Positions 1 to 8,888 of a stretch of 64,000 nt of DNA are shown here, one piece after another. The notes beneath the pieces are model-generated. The model ran no database searches. It was not told where the DNA came from and was given only the letters and a program-made list of their open reading frames with translations. How positions within the stretch are numbered: position 1 is the first letter of the stretch; the number at the start of each line of letters is the position of its first letter. Where the stretch lies: contig CAVPNX010000008.1 of NCBI GenBank assembly GCA_963706885.1, forward strand, positions 62,001 through 126,000, given 5' to 3'. The translations under genes and the position numbers were made by a program. This stretch comes from Prado023 sp963706885 (GTDB lineage: Bacteria; Actinomycetota; Actinomycetes; S36-B12; CAIYMF01).

Positions 1-1
1 C

Positions 2-1396
2 GCCGGGCTGCTGTTCATCATGGCGCTGGCCGGGCTGTCCAAGCACGAGACCGCGCCCGCCGGCAACCGCTACGGCATCATCGGCATGACCGTCGCCCTG
101 GTCATCACGATCCTGGCCGCAGTCCTCGGGGTCGAGACCGCCAGCGGCGCGGTGGAGACCGAGGGGACCGGCATCACCGGTTTCGCGCTCATCCTGGCGG
201 CCATGGCGATCGGTGGGGCGATCGGGATCTGGCGGGCCAAGCGCGTCGAGATGACCGGCATGCCCGAGCTCATCGCGATGCTGCACAGCTTCGTGGGCCT
301 GGCCGCCGTACTGGTCGGCTGGAACTCCTCCTACGAGACCGACGTCCTCTACCCCGCGATCCACGACGTCGAGGTGTTCGTCGGCGTGTTCATCGGCGCC
401 GTGACCTTCACCGGCTCGATCGTCGCGTACCTGAAGCTCTCGGCGAAGATCAAGTCCGCGCCCCTGATGCTCCCCGCGCACAACGCGATCAACCTGGGCA
501 TCATCGTCGCGTTCTTCGTGATGACCGTCGCCTACACGATGGTCCCGGAGGACGACCTCGTCCTGCGCCAGTCGCTGCTGGGCCTGATGACCCTGCTCGC
601 CCTGTTCCTCGGCTGGCACCTCGTGGCCTCCATCGGCGGTGGCGACATGCCCGTCGTGGTGTCCATGCTCAACAGCTACTCAGGTTGGGCGGCGGCCGCG
701 GCCGGCTTCCTGCTCAACAACGACCTGCTGATCATCACCGGCGCCCTGGTCGGGTCGTCCGGTGCCTACCTGTCCTACATCATGTGCCGGGCGATGAACC
801 GGTCGTTCATCTCGGTCATCGCCGGCGGGTTCGGCGTCGAGGCCGGCACCGTCGCCTCCGACGTCGACTACGGCGAGCACCGGGAGATCACCGCCGAGGG
901 TGCCGCGGACCTGCTCACCGAGGCGCACTCGGTCATGATCACCCCCGGCTACGGCATGGCCGTCGCACAGGCGCAGTACCCGGTGGCCGAGCTGACCCGC
1001 AAGCTGCGCGAGCGCGGCATCGACGTCCGCTTCGGCATCCACCCCGTGGCCGGGCGCCTGCCCGGACACATGAACGTCCTGCTGGCCGAGGCCAAGGTTC
1101 CCTACGACATCGTCCTGGAGATGGACGAGGTCAACCCGGACATGCCCGAGACGGATGTGGTCCTGGTCATCGGCGCCAACGACACCGTGAACCCCGCAGC
1201 CATGGACGACCCCGGCAGCCCGATCGCCGGGATGCCGGTCCTGACGGTGTGGCAGGCAAAGGACGTGATCGTGTTCAAGCGGTCCATGGCCACCGGGTAC
1301 GCGGGCGTGCAGAACCCGCTGTTCTTCAAGGACAACACCCAGATGCTCTTCGGCGACGCGAAGGACCGCGTCGAGGACATCATCAAGGCGCTGTAG
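2..1396 (+). CDS. pntB: NAD(P) transhydrogenase beta subunit, 5' end cut by window
   Basis: PntB is the membrane and NADP(H)-binding subunit of the proton-translocating transhydrogenase, which couples the proton gradient to hydride transfer from NADH to NADP+. The 464 visible residues match the family closely: a block of membrane helices (AGLSKHET near the start, GGAIGIWRAKRVEMT, MLHSFVGLAAVLVG), the loop SMLNSYSGWAAAAAGF, then the soluble NADP(H) domain with GYGMAVAQAQYPV, the Arg/His-rich RFGIHPVAGRLPGHMNVLL, VIGANDTVNPAA and GDAKDRVEDIIKAL at the C-terminus. Translation is open to the left edge and residues before the first ATG (base 20) already match the family, so the true start is outside the window and roughly 10-15 residues are missing. 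The alpha subunits should lie just upstream. No frame break. Confidence 0.97.
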   Translation, partial: AGLLFIMALAGLSKHETAPAGNRYGIIGMTVALVITILAAVLGVETASGAVETEGTGITGFALILAAMAIGGAIGIWRAKRVEMTGMPELIAMLHSFVGLAAVLVGWNSSYETDVLYPAIHDVEVFVGVFIGAVTFTGSIVAYLKLSAKIKSAPLMLPAHNAINLGIIVAFFVMTVAYTMVPEDDLVLRQSLLGLMTLLALFLGWHLVASIGGGDMPVVVSMLNSYSGWAAAAAGFLLNNDLLIITGALVGSSGAYLSYIMCRAMNRSFISVIAGGFGVEAGTVASDVDYGEHREITAEGAADLLTEAHSVMITPGYGMAVAQAQYPVAELTRKLRERGIDVRFGIHPVAGRLPGHMNVLLAEAKVPYDIVLEMDEVNPDMPETDVVLVIGANDTVNPAAMDDPGSPIAGMPVLTVWQAKDVIVFKRSMATGYAGVQNPLFFKDNTQMLFGDAKDRVEDIIKAL

Positions 1397-1444
1397 GCGG
1401 TCAGTCCGGGGGTCGCACGCCAGCGGCCCGGCGAGCGACCCCCG

Positions 1445-1488
1445 CGATGTGGCAGGGCCCCGGACCATCACCAGGTCCTGCCACATCG
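1445..1488. terminator. hairpin after pntB
   Basis: A 12-bp perfect inverted repeat (CGATGTGGCAGG / CCTGCCACATCG) extends inward by a G-U and two G-C pairs to a 15-bp stem with a 14-nt loop. It lies about 50 bp after the pntB stop and has no T-tract, as is common in high-GC actinobacteria. Probably the pntB terminator; an operator for the next gene is the alternative. Confidence 0.6.
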
Positions 1489-1603
1489 AGCAGTGCGTGG
1501 TTGCCGGGTGCGCGGACGGCCGCAGGCTCCCGACGGAGTGGCCAGGACCCCCCGGTCGGGTACTAAAGTCGTGGATCACGCGCCACGCCCCCAAGGAGAA
1601 CGA

Positions 1604-2959
1604 ATGTCCGAGTCCGCGATGCCCACGGATCCCGCAGCCGGCACCCGTGCCTACGAGCTCGACCGGGCGCACGTCTTCCACTCCTGGTCGGCGCAGGCGG
1701 CCCTGACCCCGATGACGTTCGCCGGGGGGTTGGGCTCCTGGGTATGGGACTACGAGGGCAACCGGTACCTGGACTTCTCCAGCCAGCTGGTCAACACCAA
1801 CATCGGCCACCAGCACCCGAAGGTCATCGCCGCGATCCAGGAGCAGGCCGGGACCCTGGCCACGATCGCCCCCCAGCACGCCAACGCCGCCCGCAGTGAG
1901 GCCGCCCGGCTGATCTGCGAGCTCGCCCCGGACAGCCTGAACAAGGTCTTCTTCACCAACGGTGGGGCCGACGCGAACGAGAACGCGATCAGGATGGCCC
2001 GCCTGCACACCGGCCGGCGCAAGGTCCTGAGCTTCTACCGGTCCTACCACGGCAACACCGGCTCGGCCATCGTCGCCACCGGCGACCCGCGGCGGTGGCC
2101 CAACGAGTACGCCGACGACCAGGTGCACTTCTTCGGCCCGTACCCGTACCGATCGCACTTCTGGGCCACCAGCCCCGAGCAGGAGTCCCAGCGCGCCCTG
2201 CAGCACCTCGACGACGTCATCCGGTTCGAGGGGCCCGGCACGATCGCCGCGATCCTGATCGAGACCGTGGTCGGCACGGCCGGCGTCCTGATCCCGCCGC
2301 CGGGCTACCTCGAGGGGGTCCGCGCACTGTGCGACGAGCACGGGATCCTGCTCATCCTCGACGAGGTCATGGCCGGCTTCGGCCGGACCGGCAGGTGGTT
2401 CGCCTTCGACCACTTCGATGTCCGCCCGGACCTGGTCACCTTCGCCAAGGGCTCGAACTCCGGCTACGTGCCGGTCGGCGGTGTGATCATCTCCGACGAC
2501 ATCGCCGCGACGTTCGACACCCGCGTGTTCCCCGGAGGGCTGACCTACTCCGGGCATCCGCTGGCCGCCGCCTCGATCGTGGCGTCGATCACCGCGATGC
2601 GCGAGGAGGGCATCGTGGAGAACGCCGCCCGGATCGGCGCCGACGTGCTCGGCCCCGGCCTCGCGGAGCTCGCCGCCACGCACCCGGTGATCGGCGAGGT
2701 GCGTGGCCTGGGCGTGTTCTGGGCCCTGGACCTCGTGAGCAACCGCGAGACGCGGGCGATGCTGGCGCCCTACGGCGGGACGTCCGAGGCGATGACGGTC
2801 CTGGGCGCCGAGGCGAAGAAGCGTGGGCTGCTGCCGTTCATGAACTTCAACCGCCTGCACGTCGTCCCCCCCTGCACGGTCACCGACGAGGAGGCGCGCA
2901 CCGGCCTGGCCATCCTCGATGAGGTGCTCACCGAGGTCGACCGCTACTACGAGGGCTGA
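1604..2959 (+). CDS. class III PLP-dependent aminotransferase (taurine/omega-amino acid type)
   Basis: A fold-type I, class III aminotransferase of 451 residues. The start is the ATG at 1604, which has an AAGGAG Shine-Dalgarno at 1593-1598; the frame is open further upstream but without a better start. Visible family marks: the N-terminal HVFHSWSAQ, FFTNGGADANENAIRMAR (cofactor phosphate region), FYRSYHGNT, the PLP-ring aspartate in LILDEVMAGFGRTGRW, and the Schiff-base lysine in TFAKGSNSGYVP. The HVFHSWSAQ opening resembles taurine and beta-alanine/omega-amino-acid transaminases, but substrate cannot be fixed from sequence. A TAAAGT-like -10 near 1564 would give a leader of about 30 nt. It stands alone, with pntB upstream and unknown genes downstream. 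Confidence 0.85.
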   Translation: MSESAMPTDPAAGTRAYELDRAHVFHSWSAQAALTPMTFAGGLGSWVWDYEGNRYLDFSSQLVNTNIGHQHPKVIAAIQEQAGTLATIAPQHANAARSEAARLICELAPDSLNKVFFTNGGADANENAIRMARLHTGRRKVLSFYRSYHGNTGSAIVATGDPRRWPNEYADDQVHFFGPYPYRSHFWATSPEQESQRALQHLDDVIRFEGPGTIAAILIETVVGTAGVLIPPPGYLEGVRALCDEHGILLILDEVMAGFGRTGRWFAFDHFDVRPDLVTFAKGSNSGYVPVGGVIISDDIAATFDTRVFPGGLTYSGHPLAAASIVASITAMREEGIVENAARIGADVLGPGLAELAATHPVIGEVRGLGVFWALDLVSNRETRAMLAPYGGTSEAMTVLGAEAKKRGLLPFMNFNRLHVVPPCTVTDEEARTGLAILDEVLTEVDRYYEG

Positions 2960-3263
2960 AGGCCCCACCGCGGGTGGGCCCGCCGCAGCACGGCAGCCCG
3001 ACCGAACCACCAGATCAGCGCAGGACTCAGCGTGCTGCAGCGTGCGGCCTGGATGGGGCCGGCGATGCAGCCGGGGGCCAGGGCACGCGTCCGGCGGTAC
3101 GACCGCGCTGCGGCCGGGGATGGGCGCGGGACTCGGCGTGCTGCCGGCGCCGGGTCCCGATTGAGCGCGCGGCCGGGGGCGGCAGCGGGGTAGGAAGGCA
3201 GCGGCGCTGGACACGACCCCGACCGCGTGCGGCGGTCGCTCGCCAGCCCCTACCCTGAGCCCC
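2960..3263. other. intergenic region, no gene seen
   Basis: No supported coding frame. It holds two imperfect direct repeats (GGACTCAGCGTGCTGC near 3022 and GGACTCGGCGTGCTGC near 3129) and ends with the -10 box of the next gene at 3251-3256. Nothing else recognised. Confidence 0.6.
3251..3256 (+). promoter_or_regulatory. -10 box TACCCT, leaderless start
   Basis: TACCCT is followed by exactly 7 nt and then the ATG at 3264, so the transcript probably starts at the start codon. No Shine-Dalgarno is present. Confidence 0.6.
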
Positions 3264-3750
3264 ATGCCCTCCGACGACCTCGATGCCGCCACCGTTGAAC
3301 AGCAGGAGCGTGCGGCTGACCGCGCCCAGGCTGTCGCCCTGTTCAACCATGCCTGGAGCCTGCTGGACCTGCCCGAGCGGACGGTGGCCGAGGACTTCGA
3401 CCTGATCCACTGCACGCACGCCTCCCGCTGGCACTGGGGGCGCGCGGGCGGTCCACAGGAGTGGGCCATCGGCGAGTGGCAGTGCTCGCGCGTGTATGCG
3501 GTCCTGGGCCGCCCCGAGCCCGCCCTGGGGCATGCCCAGCGGTGCGTGGACCTCTGCGCGGAGTACCAGCTCGACGGCTACATCGTGGCCTCAGCCCATG
3601 AGGCCCTCGCGCGGGCATACACTGGTCAACGGCGACCTCAACGCCGCACGGATCGAGCGCGACATCGCCGCCGACCTGGCCGCCGCCCTCGACGACGTGG
3701 AGGACCGGGCCGTGGTCGAGGGCGACCTCGCCACGCTGCTCGCCCTGTGA
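3264..3750 (+). CDS. conserved hypothetical helical protein, frame-broken
   Basis: An unknown protein of about 160 residues, probably TPR-like. The first frame gives a soluble helical sequence with SLLDLPERTVAEDFDLIHCTHASRWHW, WQCSRVYAVLGRPEPALGHAQRCVDLC and ASAHEALARAY; the helical repeat continues only after a +1 change at about 3620, with NGDLNAARIERDIAADLAAAL ending at the stop 3748-3750. I recall similar short proteins as common unannotated genes in actinobacteria; no function is known to me. The start overlaps the leaderless signal at 3251. The next gene's GTG overlaps its stop (GTGA), so the two are coupled. The break is most simply an indel error, since both halves look intact. Confidence 0.6.
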
Positions 3751-4638
3751 GCGCAGCACGGGCCCGGCGCCGCTCGCGGGCGCTCCGCGGGACTGCCGCG
3801 GCCGGCGGCGCTCTCCTGCTCAGCGCGTGCGGGCGGCTGGACGAGCTGACCTACCAGCCGCGAGACCACACCCGAGCAGTGGTGCGACCAGCGCCCCTGC
3901 GTCCAGGTGGGGGACACGATCGTCAACGAACCCCTCGGAACGTTTCTTGTGTTCCTGCTCGCCGGGCTGTGGGTCGCCTCGGGGATCTACTTCCTGCGCA
4001 CGCGCCGCGGCCAGCGCTCGCGCCAGTGGCTGGGCATCGCCCTGATCCTCGGTGGGATCGGAGCGGCGCTGGCCGGGGTCAGCTACCAGACATTCAGCTA
4101 CGAGCTCAAGTGCGCCGGGCTCGACCTCTGTCGCCTCACGAACGGCTGGGAGGTGGCGTACAGCCTCACCCAGGCGTGCAGCTCCAGCGCCGTGCTGATC
4201 GCGGTGGCCCACGCCTGCACAACCGGACGCCTGCGCCGCGGCCTGATCATCTTCGCGATCGCCAACGCCGCGGTGTACCTCGTCATCACGGTCATCGGCG
4301 TGCTGGCGCCCAGCGCGGTCCTGCTGTCGTTCGCGGTCCTGATGCTGTTCGCCCTGCCCGGCATCCTGATCGTGATCGTCGTGGCGGGCCGCCGATATCA
4401 CGCCACACGCGACCCGATGGACCGCTCCCTGGTGATCGCCGCGGTGCTCCTCGTGCTCGTCCAGGTCGCCTACTTCGCCTACTACGCCGCAGGGATCACG
4501 GCCGTCCTCTGGGACGACGGTTCCGGCTTCTACTTCTCCGAGAACGACGTCCTGCACGTCGGGATGATCCTGTGGCTCTGGTACCTGGTGGCCGTCGTGG
4601 GGCGCCACCTGCGGGATGCCTCGGCGGAGGCCCCCTGA
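3747..4638 (+). CDS. multi-pass membrane lipoprotein of unknown function, frame-broken
   Basis: Starts at a GTG overlapping the preceding stop. The N-terminus is a lipoprotein signal: basic RARRRSRALRG, hydrophobic stretch, lipobox LLSAC. After LDELTYQP the frame must change by one base near 3861 to continue as TTPEQWCDQRPCVQVGDTIVNEP and then seven or so hydrophobic helices (FLVFLLAGLWVASGIYFL; WLGIALILGGIGAALAGV; VYLVITVIGVLAPSAVLL; ALPGILIVIVVAG; LVIAAVLLVLVQVAYFAYY; ILWLWYLVAVV). Paired cysteines occur before the first helix (WCDQRPC) and between helices 2 and 3 (LKCAGLDLC). I do not recognise the family. It may act with the small helical protein encoded just before it. Confidence 0.6.
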
Positions 4639-4649
4639 CCGCCGACGGG

Positions 4650-4655
4650 TAACCT
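4650..4655 (+). promoter_or_regulatory. -10 box TAACCT, leaderless purD
   Basis: TAACCT sits 7 nt before the GTG start of purD, directly after the stop of the preceding gene. Confidence 0.6.
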
Positions 4656-4662
4656 GCGGGGC

Positions 4663-5951
4663 GTGGACATCCTCGTGATCGGCTCCGGCGGACGTGAGCA
4701 CGCCCTGGCCCTGTCGCTGGCCGCCGACCCCTCGGTCGCTGCCCTGCACATCGCTCCCGGGAACGCGGGCACCGCCGAGGTCGGCACCAACCACCCGGTG
4801 ATCGCGACCGACCCCAGCGACGTCGTCCGCCTGGCCCGCGAGCTGGGTGTGGACCTGGTCGTGATCGGCCCGGAGGCCCCGTTGGTCGCCGGCGTCGCCG
4901 ACGCCCTGCGCGCGGCCGGCTTCGCGGTGTTCGGCCCGTCCGGTGCTGCCGCCCAGATCGAGGGCTCGAAGGCCTTCGCCAAGCAGGTGATGGCCGAGGC
5001 CGGGGTGCCGACCGCCATGGCCCACGTGTGCACGACCGTCGAGGAGGTCGCCCGGGCGCTGGACCAGTTCGGTTCGCCGCACGTCGTCAAGGACGACGGC
5101 CTGGCTGGCGGGAAGGGCGTGGTGGTCACTCGACGATCGGCAGGCAGCCCTCGACCACGCAGTCGCGTGCCTGGCCCGCCCGGGCGGTGCCGTGGTGGTC
5201 GAGGAGTACCTCGACGGCCCGGAGGTCTCGCTGTTCGCGATCACCGACGGCTCCACCGCCGTACCCCTGGTGCCGGCCCAGGACTTCAAGCGGGTCGGCG
5301 AGGGGGACGCCGGACCCAACACCGGCGGGATGGGCGCCTACGCACCCCTCCCCTGGGCTCCCGCCGGGCTGGTCGAGGAGATCATGGAGCGGGTCGTCGG
5401 TCCGACCATCGATCTCATGGCACACCGCGGAACGCCGTTCAGCGGCCTGCTGTACGCGGGACTGGCCCTGACCTCACGCGGGTTGCGGGTGGTGGAGTTC
5501 AACGCCCGGTTCGGCGACCCGGAGACCCAGGTCGTCCTCGCCCTGCTCCGGACACCGCTGGCCGGGCTGCTCAACGCTGCCGCCCACGGGACCCTCGACG
5601 AGGTCGGCGAACTGCAGTGGCATCCCGGCGCAGCCGTCACGGTCGTTCTGGCCGCGCCGGGCTACCCCGAGGCGCCCACGAACGGGAGGCGTCCTCACCG
5701 GCGTGCCCGCCGGCGCGGACGCCGAGTCGGGGTGGGATGCCGCCTGGGTCGTGCACTCGGGGACGGAACGCCGGGGCACCGATCTCGTGGCCACGGGGGG
5801 CCGCGTCCTGTGCGCCACCGCCCGCGCGGCCGACCTCGCCGGGGCGCGGGAGCGTTCCTACGAGCTCCTCGACGGGATCGCCCTCGAGGGCAGCCACTAC
5901 CGCCGCGACATCGCACTCGCCGCCGCAGCGGGCCGGACCCCCACACCCTGA
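4663..5951 (+). CDS. purD: phosphoribosylamine-glycine ligase, two frame breaks
   Basis: GARS, the second step of de novo purine synthesis: ATP-dependent joining of glycine to 5-phosphoribosylamine. The N-terminal Rossmann-like domain is clear (DILVIGSGGREHALA, HIAPGNAGTAEVGTN, VIGPEAPLVAG), followed by the ATP-grasp region (VKDDGLAGGKGVVVT, VVVEEYLDGPEVSLFAI, PNTGGMGAYAP, LRVVEFNARFGDPETQ) and the C-terminal domain. The frame must change at about 5131 (after GVVVT, resuming DDRQAALDHA) and again at about 5685-5689 (after EAPTNG, resuming GVLTGVPAG); removal of one base at each restores a full-length protein of normal size (about 428 aa). Because purD is normally single-copy and needed, two independent breaks argue for sequencing indels. 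GTG start; purB and purC follow on the same strand. Confidence 0.9.
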
Positions 5952-6000
5952 CCTCCGCCACCCTGACCTCCGCGATGGGGGCGGCGCACCGGAACACACC

Positions 6001-6154
6001 CGATTTCGACCTCTCCCAGCTACCCGCGAGGTCATGGCGGGTGGTCCGCGTACGGAATCGACCTCAACGGCCGGCCAACCGGGCCTCGTCGGATCGATTT
6101 CGTACGCGTTCGCCCACCACCCCGCCGCCGGTGATGGGTGAGGGGTCGAAATCG
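6001..6154. repeat. nested inverted repeats between purD and purB
   Basis: Outer arms CGATTTCGACC (6001-6011) and GGTCGAAATCG (6144-6154) are an 11-bp perfect match. Inner arms GCGTACGGAATCGA (6048-6061) and TCGATTTCGTACGC (6094-6107) match at 13 of 14. The octamer CGATTTCG or its complement appears three times. The region is about 50 bp after purD and 60 bp before purB and could form a large cruciform or RNA hairpin. Confidence 0.6.
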
Positions 6155-6201
6155 ACTGCGAACCCGGCGGCCTACCCGTCGTCGCTGTGGAACGCGGCTG
6201 C

Positions 6202-6207
6202 GACAAT
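6202..6207 (+). promoter_or_regulatory. -10-like GACAAT before purB
   Basis: GACAAT lies 6 nt before the GTG at 6214. It departs from TANNNT at the first position pair, but spacing matches the other leaderless starts here. Confidence 0.4.
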
Positions 6208-6213
6208 GGCGCA

Positions 6214-7635
6214 GTGACGATCATCCCCAACGTCCTGGCCCACCGCTACGCCTCGTCGCAGATGGTGGAGCTGTGGTCACCGGAGCACAAGGTGCGCCTC
6301 GAGCGCGACCTGTGGATCGCGGTGCTGCGGGCCCAGGCCGACCTCGGGATCGGGGTCCCGGACGGGACGATCGAGGCGTACGAGGCGGTGCGCGACCAGG
6401 TCGACCTATCGTCCATCGCCGCGCGGGAGAGGGTCACGCGCCACGACGTGAAGGCCCGCATCGAGGAGTTCACCGACCTCGCCGGCACCGAGCACATCCA
6501 CAAGGGGATGACCAGCCGGGACCTGACCGAGAACGTCGAGCAGATGCAGGTGCGCCTGTCGCTGCTGCTCGTGCGCGACCGGGTCGTGGCCACCCTGGCC
6601 CGCCTCGGTGCGCTGGCGGCCCAGTACGCCGACCAGCCGTTGACCGGCCGCAGCCACAACGTGGCGGCACAGACCACGACGCTGGGCAAGCGGTTCGCGA
6701 GTGCCGCCGAGGAGTTGATCGCCGCCTACGCGCGCCTCGAGGACCTGATCGAGCGCTACCCCCTGCGCGGGATCAAGGGCCCGGTCGGCACCGCCCAGGA
6801 CATGCTCGACCTCCTCGACGGCGACGCGAGCCGGCTCGCCGATCTCGAGCAGCGGGTGGCCGCGCACCTCGGGTTCACCGAGGTGCTGGACTCGGTCGGC
6901 CAGGTCTACCCGCGCTCCCTGGACCACGACGTGCTCTCGGCGCTGGTGCAGGTCGCTGCCGGACCGTCGAGCCTGGCCACCACGATCCGGCTGATGGCCG
7001 GCAACGAGTTGGTGACCGAGGGGTTCAAGGAGGGCCAGGTCGGCTCGTCAGCGATGCCGCACAAGATGAACTCGCGCTCCTGCGAGCGGGTGAACGGCCT
7101 GACCGTGGTCCTGCGCGGCTACGCCGCGATGGGCGCGGAGCTGGCTGGGGCGCAGTGGAACGAGGGCGATGTGTTCTGCTCGGTGGTCCGCCGGGTGGCG
7201 CTGCCCGACGCCTTCTTCGCCATCGACGGGCTGTTCGAGACGTTCCTGACCGTGCTTGACGAGTTCGGGGCGTTCCCCGCCGTGATCGAGGCTGAGCTGC
7301 GCCGCTACCTGCCGTTCCTGGCGACCACCAAGGTCCTGATGGCCGCGGTGCGGGCCGGGGTCGGCCGCGAGACTGCCCACGAGGTCATCAAGACCCACGC
7401 TGTGGCGGTGGCCCTGGACATGCGCCGCGGGCAGGCGGTCAACGACCTGTTCGACCGCCTCGCCGCCGATGGTCGTCTGGGCCTGGACCGGGCAGCCCTG
7501 GAGGATCTGATCGCCGAGCCCATCGAGTTCACCGGCGCCGCCCGCGACCAGGTCGCCCGCGTGGTCGACCGGATCGAGGTCATCGCCGCCCGCCATCCTG
7601 ATGCGGCGGCCTACTCGCCGGGGGCGATCCTGTGA
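6214..7635 (+). CDS. purB: adenylosuccinate lyase
   Basis: Fumarase/aspartase-superfamily lyase acting twice in purine synthesis: SAICAR to AICAR plus fumarate, and adenylosuccinate to AMP plus fumarate. At 473 residues it is full-length. I chose the GTG at 6214 because translation then begins TIIPNVLAHRYASSQMVELW, matching the family N-terminus; a start at 6187 would add nine unconserved residues. Visible: TSRDLTEN, the substrate-contact TGRSHNVAAQTTTLGKRF, GIKGPVGTAQDM, and the superfamily signature SSAMPHKMNSRSCERV containing the mobile catalytic serine loop. The stop overlaps the purC start (GTGA), so purB-purC are translationally coupled. Intact frame. Confidence 0.95.
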   Translation: MTIIPNVLAHRYASSQMVELWSPEHKVRLERDLWIAVLRAQADLGIGVPDGTIEAYEAVRDQVDLSSIAARERVTRHDVKARIEEFTDLAGTEHIHKGMTSRDLTENVEQMQVRLSLLLVRDRVVATLARLGALAAQYADQPLTGRSHNVAAQTTTLGKRFASAAEELIAAYARLEDLIERYPLRGIKGPVGTAQDMLDLLDGDASRLADLEQRVAAHLGFTEVLDSVGQVYPRSLDHDVLSALVQVAAGPSSLATTIRLMAGNELVTEGFKEGQVGSSAMPHKMNSRSCERVNGLTVVLRGYAAMGAELAGAQWNEGDVFCSVVRRVALPDAFFAIDGLFETFLTVLDEFGAFPAVIEAELRRYLPFLATTKVLMAAVRAGVGRETAHEVIKTHAVAVALDMRRGQAVNDLFDRLAADGRLGLDRAALEDLIAEPIEFTGAARDQVARVVDRIEVIAARHPDAAAYSPGAIL

Positions 7636-8666
7636 GCGGGCCCACCACGGCCGCTGGGGAGGACGATGCTGTGAGCCGCCGGCCCCCGGCTGGGCCCGCT
7701 GGACAGGCGACTGGGTCCCCCGGCCACCAGCGCCCGGAAGGGACAGCGCCGCACGACGGTGCAGCCATCCTTGCCAACATCCCGCCGCCGCCGGAGGTCC
7801 CCGGGTTCGTCCCCGTCTACTCGGGAAAGGTCCGTGACCTCTACAGGGCCCCCGACGGTGCGCTGCTGTTCGTCGCCTCGGACCGCATCTCGGCCTACGA
7901 CTGGGTCCTGCCCACGACCATCCCCGACAAGGGCGCGATCCTCACGCAGCTGAGCCTCTGGTGGTTCGAGCAGGTGGCCGACATCGTGGGCAACCACGTG
8001 CTGCCCGGTCAGGTCCCCGCCGAGGTGGCCGGGCGCGCCATGCTGTGCCGGCCCCTGGCGATGTTCCCCGTGGAGTGCGTCGCCCGCGGGTACCTGACGG
8101 GCTCGGGCCTTGTGGAGTACCGGCAGTCGGGGCAGGTGTGCGGTGTGGCGCTGCCCACCGGACTCGTCGACGGGTCGCGGCTTCCCGAGCCGATCTTCAC
8201 CCCGGCAACCAAGGCCGAGCTCGGGTCACATGACGAGAACGTGGACTTCGACGCCGTGGTCGCCGAGGTCGGGGCCCACGACGCCCAGGAGCTGCGCCGG
8301 CTCACGCTGGTGGTCTATGCCCGCGCCGAGGAGGTCGCCCGGGAGCGTGGGCTGATCCTGGCCGACACGAAGTTCGAGTTCGGCCGCCCGGCCGACGCCC
8401 CGGGGGACCCGATCCTGCTTGCCGATGAGGTACTGACCCCGGACTCCTCACGCTTCTGGCCTGCCGACGGGTGGCAGCCCGGGCGCCCCGGCGGTCAGCC
8501 GTCTTTCGACAAGCAGTACGTCCGCGACTGGCTGACCTCGCCGGCCTCCGGGTGGGACCGGACCGGTGGACAGCCGCCACCCCCCCTGCCCGAGGACGTC
8601 GTCGAGCGCACCCGAGCCCTCTACGTGCAGGCCTACGAACGGCTCACCGGCCGGCGCTGGACCTGA
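7632..8666 (+). CDS. purC: SAICAR synthetase (phosphoribosylaminoimidazole-succinocarboxamide synthase)
   Basis: Joins CAIR and aspartate with ATP to give SAICAR, the substrate of PurB encoded just upstream. Recognised by YSGKVRDLY near the ATP site, LFVASDRISAYDWVLPTTIPDKG, FPVECVARGYLTGSG, SHDENVDFD, ILADTKFEFG and DEVLTPDSSRFWP, with a C-terminal FDKQYVRDWL. From the coupled GTG at 7632 the protein is 344 aa, about 45 longer than usual because of a Pro/Gly/Ala-rich N-terminal extension; an internal GTG at 7671 is an alternative start that would shorten it. The gene ends close to a C-rich tetranucleotide tract. Confidence 0.95.
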   Translation: MSGPTTAAGEDDAVSRRPPAGPAGQATGSPGHQRPEGTAPHDGAAILANIPPPPEVPGFVPVYSGKVRDLYRAPDGALLFVASDRISAYDWVLPTTIPDKGAILTQLSLWWFEQVADIVGNHVLPGQVPAEVAGRAMLCRPLAMFPVECVARGYLTGSGLVEYRQSGQVCGVALPTGLVDGSRLPEPIFTPATKAELGSHDENVDFDAVVAEVGAHDAQELRRLTLVVYARAEEVARERGLILADTKFEFGRPADAPGDPILLADEVLTPDSSRFWPADGWQPGRPGGQPSFDKQYVRDWLTSPASGWDRTGGQPPPPLPEDVVERTRALYVQAYERLTGRRWT

Positions 8667-8697
8667 CCCGCACCACGTCGGACGAGGGACAGCGCCG

Positions 8698-8764
8698 TCC
8701 CGCCCGCCCGCCCGCCGTCCCGCCTGCCCGCCCGCCTGCCCGCCTGCCTGCCTGCCTGCCTGCC
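8698..8764. repeat. CCYG tetranucleotide repeat with G-quadruplex motif
   Basis: About 16 units of CCCG or CCTG in a row, starting 31 bp after the purC stop. The lower strand at 8699-8713 reads four GGG runs separated by single C residues, an ideal G-quadruplex motif. Confidence 0.8.
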
Positions 8765-8820
8765 ACATGATCCATTGAGGTTCGGTGGCCTAGAAGGTCT
8801 GCAACGTGCATGGATCATCG

Positions 8821-8888
8821 GCGGGGGGTGCGCTCGGCGGACACGACGCGAGCTCGCGCTGGCGGGGGGTGCGCTCGGCGGACACGAC
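8821..8888. repeat. 27-bp direct repeat, 41-bp period
   Basis: Two identical 27-bp copies at 8821-8847 and 8862-8888 (each begins GCGGGGGGTGCGCTCGG and ends GGACACGAC). A degraded third copy appears near 8907-8930 (ends GGCACACGAC), with the shared trailer GGAGCCCGC after copies two and three. Confidence 0.75.

Noticed and set aside
680..3469. Minus-strand reading frame of 929 codons opposite pntB and the aminotransferase
   Set aside because: Low-complexity Arg/Gly/His composition and exact overlap with two conserved genes; a high-GC antisense shadow.
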